Assembly (NCBI RefSeq): GCF_036323735.1 | Contig: NC_086022.1 | Coordinates: forward strand, 66,537,202-66,601,201 | From: Rattus norvegicus | Lineage: Eukaryota; Chordata; Mammalia; Rodentia; Muridae | Direction: 5' to 3' | DNA: 64,000 bases | Shown here: positions 36,843-47,394 of the stretch, one piece after another | Numbering within the stretch: the stretch's first letter is position 1 | How the letters are laid out: the number at the start of each line of letters is the position of its first letter | Program-made: the position numbers and the translations under genes | The notes under the pieces: generated by a model | What the model was told of the DNA's origin: nothing | Database searches by the model: none | Seen by the model: only the letters and a program-made list of their open reading frames with translations

Positions 36843-36965
36843 ATTTCAACCTCCCTAGCTCACTGATCAAAGAGCTCTCTATGACTATGAGCAGGCCGGC
36901 TTGTATCTCATTGTTATTATCATCAATGAATGGCATCGTGTGACTTTTAAAACACGTTCATTAGG

Positions 36966-37075
36966 GGTTGGGGATTTAGCTCAGTGGTAGAGCACTTGCC
37001 TAGCAAGCACAAGGCCCTGGGTTCAGTCCCAAGCTCCGAAAAAAAAAAAAAAGAAAAAAGAAAAAGAAAAAAAAA
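36966..37075 (+). mobile_element. ID SINE
   Basis: GGGTTGGGGATTTAGCTCAG through GTGGTAGAGCACTTGCCTAG and GGGTTCAGTCCCAAGCTCCG to a 50-nt A-rich tail. The flanks CACGTTCATT and CATGTTCATT are a near-perfect target-site duplication with one mismatch. Confidence 0.95.
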
Positions 37076-40000
37076 CCATGTTCATTGCTTTGATTTTCTC
37101 ATGGGCACCCATTGTTTTACTGAGGGTCCTTTGACTGAGTTGAGTTACTATTTACTCTCAGAGCAGTTGCAAATAGTTTTTTTTCCCCAACAGATACATC
37201 ATCACTACTCAAAAGGCAGCACGGTGGTGGGGCAGAGGGCACAAGACCCAGTAGGAGACACTGGCATTAGAACCAAGCTCCCATGGGTCCGGGAGTGAGC
37301 GGACCAGTCACTAAGCACATTCCTTCCTCTTCTGTAAAGCAGAGAGTCGTGGTGTCTGCATGTCAGTGTCATTTTCTCTCCTGAACATGCAGACCTTGCT
37401 TTGCACACGCCTGACAAGTAAGAAAGGCAAACCACCATTACCTGCGGAACACCACAGTATTTTTCTCCAGCCCCCATATTTCACCAGTGAAGGTCATTTC
37501 CCAAAAGCAACATGCCATCTTGCCACTGCTCTGCCTGAAGAAAGATGAGCCTTAAACTTGAAAATCAGCCTCACCCTCGTCCGTCTTCACACCAAGAAGT
37601 CTGTTGTTTCTAGGCCATAAATAACACCGGCGGCCAAACTTCCCTACAACTGAAAGAGGCCATCAAAAAGGGGCGGACACAAACGTGCTGCCGTAGCAGG
37701 AGAAACAGGGGAACGTCGGTTAACACCCTACATGCTTATCCTGATGGAAGCAAAACAAAAGTATATAAAGGGTCTTCAGGCCCCACGGGAGTGGAGGGGG
37801 TGGAGGGCTCTGCCTCCCAGGTCGTTATCAGAAGCCTGCTCTTGCCACCGTCCCAGATTTCAGACTACAGGCTCTCAGAAAGGTCCTCTGCTTCATCACG
37901 CTTCAACATTCCCCCAAATTATCTGCACCAGCCCACTAATCCCCTCCAATTACCCCCCCCACCCCCGCCGATGAAGAAAGTTATCCTGATTGGGCCAAAA
38001 CATTTCCAGCTTTCCGGTCTGCCCTTCTTTCATTAGGACCAGCAGGGATGACAGCTTGGGAACACCGAGTCCTCGCCTCTTGCCTGAGCGGGCACAGCAC
38101 TGCCGCAGCAGCTGGCCAATGCTGCCACCACCTGCCTGCGCTCAGCTCTAGCTGTCACAGAAGGACACCAAGTAATTCTTGCCTTCCACCAGTGTGCTGA
38201 CATTGGATAGGGCTGCGGAGTGTGGATGACAGTGAACTGACATTTTCCTCTGATAGAACAGGCAGAAAAGAATGAAGGCCATGTGGGTGGAGACTTGACA
38301 GTCACATCCCTCCACTTTCAGAGAAAAGCAAGGCACAGCAGTGGACTCTGACAGGTACAGCCACCCCAGCCCTCTGTATCCAGAGGTTCTGACTTAAGTC
38401 ATTGCTTGGACTAAGGTTTCCCAGGAAACATTCATGTCTATACTGCAGGCCATGTTTCTTCTGGTCACTGTCCCCTAAAAGTGAAGCTATTCACACAGCA
38501 TAAGGGGCCCTGTCTGAAGATGGTTCGTGGTGTATACAGGAATGCATGTAGGTCCCCACAGAAACTTTACACCATTTTACATTAAGAACTGTGCATCAAG
38601 CCAGGTCGGTGTCTATAAGGAGTCTTGAAACAAGTCACCCACAGATGCCAAGGAAGAAATGAACTATCATTTTACTTTTACCGCTTTATTGCCTTAATTT
38701 TTAATTTATGAATTTTGTAACTTACCACAAAATCTGAAGAAATGTGATTATCACTAAACAAGAAAAAATAAAGAGCAGATTTTGGGCATCCATCGGCTCC
38801 CCACTACTGGCGAATGCCTGTAGAAAACATAGCATTTACTTTCTCATGAGAAAGAGAGGCAGATGCCAAGAGAGCAAAGGGCTTCACACGGTCAACTAGG
38901 CCTTGCCATGTTGTCTAACTTGTCTTCTTGGCATAATTTCTGCCCTGCACCCATTCAGAAATAGGGGCCATCTACTACTCTTAATCTAGGAAGGCCAAAC
39001 GAACAGGAAGTGTGAAGTGAACGGCAAACGTCACTTTAACTGGGGATTTCTGACAAGGCTCTGGAGTAGCTAACGGTGAGCTGCACTGCCCCACCTAGTT
39101 TCTCTGAGCCAGGGCCCAGATGGGCAGAGAGCACAGGTCATTCCACTAGGAGCCAGAGTAGGGCTGCCTGTGGCAGAAGTGGCTGAGTCCACGTGTTCTT
39201 CCACGTATGAGGAGAGTAGGCATCACTGGAGGTTTGGCAGTGCGGTATAACCAAGAAAAAAGGCACCACTTTGCCAGAGAGTGTTTATTCATAATAATTC
39301 TATTATTCTAAGCATGAATGTTTCGTGCGTCATCTGGGTTGATTTCAGCACGGGGATCAAAGAGGGAACCATGTTACCTGACACCTGTACCCATGTGCCT
39401 CTGACTTGGGCAAGCCAGGTGCGAAGAGACCACATCTGTGCCACTGAACGGCAGGTCCAAATGGGATGGCTGCACACCTACAGTATGAGTCAGACTTCGA
39501 AAGCGCTGCGGACACCACGTAAAACAGTTCGCAGTAACTTACACCTTGCATGTTGGGATGTTTTCTATAAAATCTAAAGGAAATAGGAAACAAAATTTGC
39601 CTGCTTCTTTTCAATTTTCCCCTTTAAAATGCCTTCTAGAAAAAGTCCATCTACAAATGTGGTTTAACCATAATGTCCCTGGACAGCAGTGGTCTGTACT
39701 GTTTACCCCACTGACTTTGAGGATCCTCAGATATCGCCATAGTTCTCTTTGCAGATTTAATACTGCTACAGAAACAGTGGAGAAGCCCCACCTTCCATAT
39801 TCAGTTCCAAGTGCATTTTGGGAGGAGAGATCACCCTATCGACCCCCCCTTGTATGTTTTATTAATATAAAAACAAAATAACTGATATTGAAGCCTAAAA
39901 CCTTTTCCACAAAATAATACATTTCTACATATTACAGAATACACTGCATACTTCACACGGTTAGCATGTGAGCAGCTGTCGCCGCCAAAAATATTCCCTC

Positions 40001-40214
40001 TGGTTCCCCCTTGAGTGGTGTCACCGCTCGGGCAGAATCCTGACGGTATCCAGCGATGCACTCACTAACCGAAGGCTGCATACCTCCAGTCAAGTGTGTG
40101 CCCAGCATGCTGAAGGATTACACTCCACTTAAGCTTGCAGTTTCCCCCCACAGAGTCACTAGGCTGTCTCCCTGCATTAATTCTGCCTCCATGCAAAATA
40201 AAAAGTCTCGCAAT

Positions 40215-40425
40215 CCAGGGGTTCCAGAGCGGGCTCGGCAATTAAGAACACCGGCTGCTCTTCTGGAGACCCTGGCTCTACTCCTAGCACCCTCACGGTG
40301 GCTCACACTGTTGTAGGGGATCCGATGCTGTCTTCTGGCTTCTTCCATCACCGGGCATGCACATCATATACAGACACACATACAGGCAAAATACTCAAAC
40401 ACATAACAATTTTTGAAAATCTTAA
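40215..40425 (+). mobile_element. B3-family SINE
   Basis: GCTCGGCAATTAAGAACACCGGCTGCTCTTC...CACGGTGGCTCACACTGTTG...ATACAGACACACATACAGGC is a sense B3 with tail. Confidence 0.85.
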
Positions 40426-41145
40426 GACCACATTCCAAACTAGCACGTGATAAGCATTTCAGAAACCTCCTCTATCTTCACGGATGCCTCACTTTAGCAT
40501 GGACAACATCTCACAGACTGGCCTATAAGCCTTTCTGATGTAGGCGTTTTCTCTCCAGATATGCCTAGGTCTGTGTCAAGTTGATAAAAACCAACCAGCA
40601 CACAGGCTTTGAAAACACGTTTTTCCTTTATGCCATACTTCCAGTGTTGGATCCAGGGCTCCCAGGTTTTGAAAGGAGATTCTGTTGCTCTCTTTGAGAA
40701 TAAAGCATCATAATTAGGGAACTCAAGGGAAAACCAAAGACAGTCCATAACACATCCTGAGAGTCTGAAATATCAAACTCCAAACCCAGAAGAAAGTACA
40801 CAGGTAACAGAGTCTTCCCTGACTGTGTTTCACCTTTGCTAGATGCATGAAGACAGAGGCCAGGGATAAACATGGACTCCATACTTTTCTCACAAACAAC
40901 ACAGACGAGGGGCTGGGAAGATAGTTCAGTAGTCACAATGCTAGCTGCATCAGGACCTGAATTGAAACCCTAATTCCCACTTAAAATGAAGGGTGTGACT
41001 GATGGTGCATGCTCTATAATCTCCTCATTGCGGGGCAGAAGGGGCAGGGAAAGAAAGAGCCTGGTTCACCTTGGCCATTCAGTCTAGTCAAATTAGCATG
41101 CCACAGTTCAGTGAGAGGCTGAGTGGCACTGTCTTTAAAAGGCCC

Positions 41146-41439
41146 CTCCCAGGCCACTAACAAAAGAGGCTCTGGACCTACACTGGTACCAATGTAGACC
41201 TAAGTCCCCAGTCTACTGGGCTTGAGTTTGGGCCAGCATCACCTTCACCTGATTCTAGTTGTCTCAGGACATAAGTCTATTTGAGCTATTCACGGCACAT
41301 AGCATCACCGGCCGTGGGGCTACTCCAGTGCCGTCTCCAGTTCATAGCCTGAGACAGCTTTTTAACATGAGTGACCACAGGCCTGAAGCTGGTCTCTGTG
41401 AGCACAGGCAAGTTGCTGTAGATAAGGTGTCTGAGTGAA

Positions 41440-41441
<2 letters not shown>
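41146..41441. repeat. Direct repeat copy A (unidentified family)
   Basis: It matches 43075-43367 in the same orientation, including a 107-nt block without a single difference (41271-41377 against 43203-43309). The left third differs at about one base in six. I do not recognise the family. Confidence 0.9.
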
Positions 41442-41492
<51 letters not shown>

Positions 41493-41805
41493 CAGAGAGA
41501 CAGAGAGACAGAGAAACAGAGAGAGACAGAGACAGACAGAGTGACAGACAGACAGAGACACAGAGAGAGAGACAGACAGAGAGACAGAGACAGACAGAGT
41601 GACAGACAGACAGAGACACAGAGAGAGAGACAGACAGACAGAGTGACAGACAGAGACAGAGAGATAGACAGAGAGAGACAGAGACAGAGTGACAGACAGA
41701 CAGAGACACAGAGAGAGAGACAGAGAGACAGAGTGACAGACAGAGACAGAGAGATAGAGAGAGACAGAGACAGAAAGAGAGACAGACAGACAGACAGAAA
41801 GAGTG
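41442..41805. repeat. GA/CAGA purine array with 90-bp higher-order period
   Basis: A 0.36-kb array of GAGA, GACA and GACAGACA units. GTGACAG recurs at 41541, 41599, 41643, 41689 and 41733; the last four define two half-units of 44-46 bp repeating every 90 bp. Translations in both directions (SLSVSLS..., RDRQTDR...) are artefacts. Confidence 0.92.
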
Positions 41806-43074
41806 CTCACCCAGATGGAGAGTAACGGAGGAAGACACATGAGGTTGAACTCTGACCTCTACACACATACCTGAACATAAATGAGCATGCGCACACAAGC
41901 AAAAAAGCTATAAATGCCAGCAGAATGAACAACTGACCTCTGAGACATCACCATGTTATCAATGCCCTACATTCTATTTCAAAAAAAAAAAAACAGAATT
42001 TCAGCAGAAACCACATACTACTTCTTATTAAATATGACCAATTTTTAAAAGCAAATAGCAATGTGGCAAGGAGCAATTCTCCAGTGATAATCGCGTCACC
42101 CACACAGTAGTCTGAAAAGTTGCCATGCACCACACTGCCTCCACAAAAGCTAACAACTCAGGTGAGACGTCGCAGTGCCTGGTCGATGTACAGTAAAAGG
42201 AAGTGCACTGAAGAAGACAGGAAGGAGCCAGTCCCGAGGGCTGGGGAGAAAGACAGCCTAAGTGGAAAAGGGGAGGGCATTAAGTTAGACCTGAAACCCT
42301 GCATCGGTCTTACCAGAGTGAACCGAGATGGAAGAGAAACAGCTCCTGACCCTGCTCCAAGTCGATTCTCAGGAGCAATGATCACTCCGATACACTCTGC
42401 TCTCTGGCCTCGGGCAGCAGAAGCAGAGGCAGACTCGACCTGCTGGCAGGGCACGAAAGCTAGCCCAGGACTTCCAGCTCGGTCCTGAGCATCAACAACG
42501 GGTTCTAACACCAGGCGAAAATCAAAGGACCCATCACTAGACCAGACCTCACCAACTAATGGCTCCAGTGTCTGAAACAGACCCATGCTCTGGAGGGGCA
42601 GACTCAAGTCTTGGCTTTCCCCACTGCCTGCCTTGGAATTGGTCTGAGATGTCCCGATACAGGTCCTTATGTGACCCAATTTAGCATCAGTGATGGTGCC
42701 AAAAGCACCATCTCTGATCTCAGACTTGTAGTGGCACAGCCAAGCCCAAGCAAGTACTCGAGGAAAAAGCTTCTAGTCCTATATCACCACCAGCCAATAT
42801 CTTGAGCCCCAGTGTGAAAGACTCATACTTTGTCCTGCATCCCTTCCGGCTGTGGTATCAACCTCACACCTGAGACTGCACGGGCCCTTAGAGCTGGGGA
42901 ACACAAGAACAACTCGTCTTATATTCAACTTGTTAGAAACTGCCTTCCCTGACACTACTCCAACCTTAGCCCAGCCTTGTGCACAGTAAGCATACATTTT
43001 CTGAGGATGGAATAAGTCAATTACTCCAGCACCTTGGAACCCAATGCCAGGTATGACATTCGGGGAAGTTTCCA

Positions 43075-43367
43075 CTCCCAAGCCGGTGCTAACAAAAGAG
43101 CCTCTGGACCTGCACCGATACCAACGTAGACGTAAATCTCCAGTCTGTTGGGCTTGAGTTTGGGCCAGCATTGCCTTCACCTGATTCTAGTTGTCTCAGG
43201 CCATAAGTCTATTTGAGCTATTCACGGCACATAGCATCACCGGCCGTGGGGCTACTCCAGTGCCGTCTCCAGTTCATAGCCTGAGACAGCTTTTTAACAT
43301 GAGTGACCAGAAGATGGTCTCTGTGAACACAGGGACGTTGCTGTGGATAAGGTGTCTGAGTGAAGCC
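43075..43367. repeat. Direct repeat copy B (unidentified family)
   Basis: The partner of copy A, 1.93 kb away. It appears continuous with at least the preceding 0.6 kb (42450-43075), which has the look of an interspersed repeat but was not named. Confidence 0.88.
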
Positions 43368-43867
43368 CGCTCTACAGCTTGCTTTGGGAGTTGATAACTG
43401 TTTTTTTAGGTTATAACTTGGTTCAAGCTGAATGATATACCATGTGGATTAGGATAAGTGTGGTCTTAGACTGCCCTCTAGTGAGGAAACTACAACACAC
43501 CGACGGTAAATGCTGGAACTTGTCATCTACTGTTGAAATAGCAAAAGCAATTGCAGAGGTGGTAGGGAAGCCTCTCAAGAGCTTCTCTAAGGAAAGGCAC
43601 AAGTAAAGCCAAAATACAAAGACTGGAATAAAAACCTAAGTGTCGATGCTTGGGTGACGTCAGATGATGTCACAAGCCAACACCAAGAGAGCTGTCAGGA
43701 AACCAGGGTCTCGCCTACTGTACAAGTAAAGCACAAGAAAGAAACCACAGGAAGTGGGCATGTGAAAATCTTTGGACTACAGATTTAAAAACAGCTGGTT
43801 TGAAGAAATTTAAGAAATGGTAGAGGAGAAAATAAACAATGCTACAAGAGAGAAACAATGATAAAAG

Positions 43868-44096
43868 AATTTTAATGTTTTATTTATTTAATGTTCGCGA
43901 GAGAGACAGAATGGGAGGGAGAAAGGGAGAGAGAAAGTACAGATCAGTGGATTCTCTGTGCTTGTGCCACGACCCTCATGTGGGAGACAGAAGCCAATGT
44001 TTGAGAGTCGTATCTTTTCTTCTACAACATGGGATCCGGGAAGTGACCTCACATGATCGGGTTAGCAGCAAGCTTCTTTGCCTGCTGAACTATGTC
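43868..44096 (-). mobile_element. Old B3-like SINE (antisense)
   Basis: TTTATTTATTTAATG...GACCTCACATGATCGGGTTAGCAGCAAGC...CTGCTGAACTATGTC resembles an antisense B3; diverged. Confidence 0.6.
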
Positions 44097-44114
44097 ATTC
44101 ATTAGCCCATAAAG

Positions 44115-44262
44115 AGGCGACAAGCCAGGCTATGGTGTACGCCTGGGAAGCAGAGACAGGCAGACCTCTGTGCCTTGAAGCCAGCCTGGTCTACAGAGTG
44201 AATTCCAAGACAGCCAGGGCTACACAGAGAAGCCCTGTCTCGAAGAAAGAAAAACAAACCAG
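44115..44262 (+). mobile_element. B1 SINE
   Basis: GCCAGGCTATGGTGTACGCC...AGCCTGGTCTACAGAGTGAATTCC...GCTACACAGAGAAGCCCTGTC is a nearly complete B1 in sense orientation. Confidence 0.93.
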
Positions 44263-44324
44263 AAGTCCTTTAACTGAAAACGAACAGCAAAATGAAAAAC
44301 ACAAGACAGGCAGTCAAGGGTAGG

Positions 44325-44410
44325 GTAAGATGATCCTGGTAGATGTCTTAGTGAGTAAAGTGCTTACCACACAAGCCTGGTGACCTGGGTTTGACCCCCA
44401 GAACCCATAT
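44325..44410 (+). mobile_element. B4/ID-like SINE fragment
   Basis: TAGTGAGTAAAGTGCTTACC...CCTGGTGACCTGGGTTTGACCCCCAGAACCC is a tRNA-like SINE head. Confidence 0.7.
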
Positions 44411-44574
44411 GCTGTCTGCATGAAGAACCATCGTACCTTACCAAGGACTTTCAGTCCATGACGTCATTAGAAAACACTGAGCAGTGTCTGAGTCTCTCAT
44501 CTATCATTGTTTTATGTTGGTTTATTTATTTTCATACATTTGTTTTTCTATTTATTTATTCTACAAACTATACA

Positions 44575-44815
44575 TCTGACCAAGGGTTAATATCCAGACT
44601 GAATAATGAATTCTAAAGAGCTCGACCACAGAAACGCAATCCAGTTTAAAAGAGGCAACCGCAATAAGCATTTCTCAAAAGACAACAATGGGGGACAGTC
44701 CTGTGTGAGAAAGTCCAACACCACTAATACTCAAGAAAATGAAAATCAAAACCACAACGAGGCAGGAGATTTCCTTAGTAAGAAAGCTACCATCAAAAAT
44801 GACTAACAACGGTGA
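44575..44815 (+). pseudogene. LINE-1 ORF2 remnant
   Basis: TCTGACCAAGGGTTAATATCC...CATTTCTCAAAAGACAA...CAAGAAAATGAAAATCAAAACC matches the C-terminal region of LINE-1 ORF2. It is a short, decayed piece without coding capacity. Confidence 0.8.
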
Positions 44816-45190
44816 GGCCTGGTCATGGTATTTTTGGTTTTATGTGTTCGTTTAAAAACAAATTTGATTAATAAACAATAGCTACGAAAGAGTAAGTGGA
44901 AATCTGTCCACTAGTATTTGAAAAGGAAGTTAGACAATGTGGAAATCATTATCCAGTGACAGCAGTGTCCTTACTCTGCAACAGAACACGGTGCAGTACC
45001 ACAGACGTAGAAGGCTGAGTGTGTCCCCAGAGGACAGCAAAGTCCTTCTCAGCCTCCGGTTTATGATTCTCATCAGCCAGGCATTCATTTGAGAGGGGAA
45101 AGACTGGGGCTGGAGATAAACCTCTCCCAGGGAACCCAGTCAGGAAGACAGATGGGGAGAGAGAGAACAGGTTCTCTCTCAAGGACCTAC

Positions 45191-45251
45191 CGTTCCATCC
45201 CCACCGCAGGCCAGAATTCGCAGATTTGGTACCTTCCTGTACAGCTCCAGC
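45191..45251 (-). CDS. Dgki: Dgki window exon 5: ATP-binding GGDGT motif
   Basis: This 61-nt exon supplies the third base of the split Ala codon and then 20 codons, LELYRKVPNLRILACGGDGT. The GGDGT glycine loop is the nucleotide-binding signature of lipid kinases; in DGKs mutation of its second Gly abolishes activity (family knowledge). The acceptor is CATTTCCTTTCCAG and the donor ACG/GTAGGT, so the motif is cut exactly after its Thr and continues as VGW in the next exon. It is short, but its identity is unambiguous from the motif and the fit of phases on both sides. Confidence 0.96.
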
Positions 45252-45662
45252 CTGGAAAGGAAATGGAAGACAAGGTAAGACCTTGTTCTCTATAGAGAGG
45301 GACTAGGGGGCAAAATGAAAGGGCACTGCCCATAGAGAGCACGTGTGCTCCTCCACTGCCCACAGAGCCAAGGCAAACTGACTCCTGCCACTGAACCAGA
45401 AACCAGAGGTCTCCGGTGCTCTGTGAACACTGGGAGGGAGAATTCCCATAACTCTCCATCCTCTCGATACACATTATTGTTCTCTTTAGGATTTTACTTC
45501 CTTTCTTATTGTCCATTTCTGTCACTCTCCTTTCTCCTTTATCAAAGGGGGTAAAATTTGATTAATTGATAATCAGTAATCCCTATGTTTCCTCCTTATT
45601 TAATTTTGATTAGCTTCCCCTGAGTCTATTTACTTTTCAAATCTACACTTCCCATTCCTTTT

Positions 45663-45846
45663 TTAAAAAAAGATTTATTTATTTATTTTATGTATATAAG
45701 TACACTGTTGCTCTCTTCAGACACACCAGAAGAGGGCATCAGATCCCATTACAGATGATTGTGAGCCATCATGTGGTTGCTGGGAATTGGACTCGGGACC
45801 TCTGGAAGAGCAGTCAGTGCTCTTAACCACTGAGCCATCTCTCCAG
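45663..45846 (-). mobile_element. B2 SINE (antisense)
   Basis: AGATTTATTTATTTATTTTATG...TCTTCAGACACACCAGAAGAGG...GTGCTCTTAACCACTGAGCCATCTCTCCAGC is a full-length antisense B2. Confidence 0.95.
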
Positions 45847-46369
45847 CAAGTCTCTACTTCCCACTCTTAATCCTTGAATAATTGAAAGCTGATAAAGATG
45901 GAGAAGACTCATCACTGCCATTACTACCGTGAGCACGCGTCTACCTTAGCTTGCTCACGCACAGTCTCTCCTCTACCCACAGCCTGGGGTCGGGGAAGAA
46001 ACCCACCGGTTTCTCGTTACTTTGAATGTGCCTGTTTGAAGGGGTCAGATCATCTCATCTTTCTGATTGGCTTCAAGAGAACAAAGTCATTCTGCCTTGC
46101 TGAAAGCAGGCACTGGTAGCTCTGCTCCAGAAAAAACCATCTACTTACATGTAATAAATGGTGTATGTTTTCCTGAAAATATTCCTTGCCTTGCTCTGAT
46201 CCTCATGAAATGCCCCGTTCTTTGCTGCTATGTTGGGTCCTGTACATCTAGACTTCATTTTCAACACCTCTAACTAGACACATAAATTCAGAACGGAGGT
46301 AGAACAGAAACTGAAATGCCTGTCTCACTGAACTGCAGCATGCAAAGCTACAATTAGTTCACCTCAATA

Positions 46370-46450
46370 CCCCTCCCTCCCTCCCTCCCCCCTCCCTCCC
46401 TCCCCCCTCCCTCCCTCCCCCCTCCCTCCCTCCCCCCTCCCCCCTCCCTG
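46370..46450. repeat. 15-bp C-rich array (G-rich in the transcript)
   Basis: The unit TCCCTCCCTCCCCCC repeats about five times. In the Dgki sense it reads GGGGGGAGGGAGGGA, which has G-quadruplex potential. Confidence 0.93.
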
Positions 46451-46537
46451 TCCGGCCCTCCATTTTCCCCTCTTTTCCTCTCTCTCTTCTTTCTTTTCCT
46501 TTCTCCCCTACCCCCAGATACACATTCTGGATGCATT

Positions 46538-46582
<45 letters not shown>

Positions 46583-46595
46583 ACACACACACACA
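46538..46595. repeat. (CA)n microsatellite
   Basis: CA repeats with one TA interruption, transcribed as (UG)n. Confidence 0.96.
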
Positions 46596-46984
46596 ATCTC
46601 TCCAGAATGAAAGTTTATTCATACATATGTTGACCCTTTGAGCTATAAACTCACATTTCTGTTTAAGTGTGTCTTCAAAATCAGACAAACCTAAACAGAA
46701 AAGCGAGTTCCTTCTCACTCCCTGGCTTTCTAAGATTAAGCTTCAGTCCTGCATACACTGGCAGCAAGCACACAGCAGCAGGCCCTGACCCAACAGTTGA
46801 TCAGACAGCAATTTGGTGGAAACAAATGCAAAGCCAGCATGTGGGGGGCTTCAGGTTTAAGAGCAAACTGCAGGTAAGAAAGTTAACAAAAGACTTCACC
46901 AGACCACCGGATAATAAACAGCCTCAACCCCAACTCCAAGGGTCCACTTTACAGCCGTGTCATGGAGGGTGTCTCCTGACTTAC

Positions 46985-47067
46985 GCATCTTTTGGCCCTT
47001 CCTGAGAAAGGTCAAAGACTTGCCGTGGATTCAGGTACCACATAAACATCTGTAGGACTTTGGTTCC
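46985..47067 (-). CDS. Dgki: Dgki window exon 4: catalytic domain, YLNPRQVFDL region
   Basis: This 83-nt exon enters in phase 0 and leaves after two bases of an Ala codon. It encodes GTKVLQMFMWYLNPRQVFDL followed by SQEGPKDA. This is the helix and 'NPRQVFDL' strand conserved in all DGK catalytic domains. The acceptor is TTCTTTTATAG. The donor is GATGC/GTAAGT: the last exonic base is C rather than the usual G, compensated by a strong intronic GTAAGT. The iota-type residues KVLQMFMW were one reason for choosing the paralogue. Confidence 0.95.
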
Positions 47068-47157
47068 CTATAAAAGAATAAACAAACAAATACATAAAAG
47101 GCATTTTTTCCATACTGAGAAAAGGAAGACCACACTCATTCTCTCTTAAAGGATAAT

Positions 47158-47336
47158 GAAGTGATCTGGAGCGATAGCACAGTGCTTCAGAGTGTATACT
47201 TCTCCTCCTGAAGAGGGCGCCAAGTCCACCTCTAGCACTCACAATGACAACTATAACTGCATGTAACTCAAGTTCCCCACAGGTCGGATAGCCAGCCGTG
47301 GCCTTGGTGGGCGCGTGCGCGCGCGCACACACATAG

Positions 47337-47393
<57 letters not shown>

Positions 47394-47394
47394 G
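47158..47394 (+). mobile_element. B3-family SINE ending in a GC/CA alternating tract
   Basis: GATCTGGAGCGATAGCACAG...CTCCTCCTGAAGAGGGCGCC...TAGCACTCACAATGACAACTATAACTG is followed by GCGCGTGCGCGCGCGC and a long CA run (47311-47392). Confidence 0.82.

Larger units (their letters stand above)
40911..41905 (+). mobile_element. B4-family SINE, split by an insertion
   Basis: The left part (40911-41145) begins GGGGCTGGGAAGATAGTTCAGTAG and reaches GTTCAGTGAGAGGCTG. The right part (about 41805-41905) resumes with GGAGAGTAACGGAGGAAGACACATGAGGTTGAAC...TGACCTCTACACACATAC. The 0.66 kb between them is the unidentified repeat copy plus a GA/CAGA array. Confidence 0.65.
33667..45190 (-). other. Dgki: 11.5-kb intron between window exons 5 and 6
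   Basis: It contains a T-rich run (33896-33932), a (TG)n run (36776-36842), an ID SINE (36966-37075), a B3 SINE (40215-40425), an interrupted B4 SINE, a duplicated unidentified repeat (41146-41441 and 43075-43367), a 0.37-kb GA/CAGA array, B3-like, B1 and B4-like SINEs (43868-44410) and a LINE-1 ORF2 remnant (44575-44815). The segments 34000-36700 and 37100-40200 show nothing I can assign. Confidence 0.83.
45252..46984 (-). other. Dgki: 1.7-kb intron between window exons 4 and 5
   Basis: It contains a B2 SINE (45663-45846), a G-rich (in the transcribed sense) 15-bp array (46370-46450) and a (CA)n run (46538-46595). No other element was recognised. Confidence 0.85.

Noticed and set aside
41286..41898. 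Long Ser/Leu/Val/Cys-rich open frames on the minus strand and an Arg/Asp/Gln frame on the plus strand
   Set aside because: They are translations of the GA/CAGA array; absence of stops follows from the repeat, not from selection.
41146..43367. The direct repeat pair as two LTRs of an endogenous retrovirus
   Set aside because: I see no TG...CA ends, primer-binding site, polypurine tract of the right kind or retroviral reading frames between them, and one copy is embedded in a B4 SINE.
46354..46718. Gly/Arg/Glu-rich frame and the regularly spaced 15-bp units as a CRISPR-like array
   Set aside because: The units are contiguous with no spacers and are low-complexity; this is a minisatellite in a mammalian intron.
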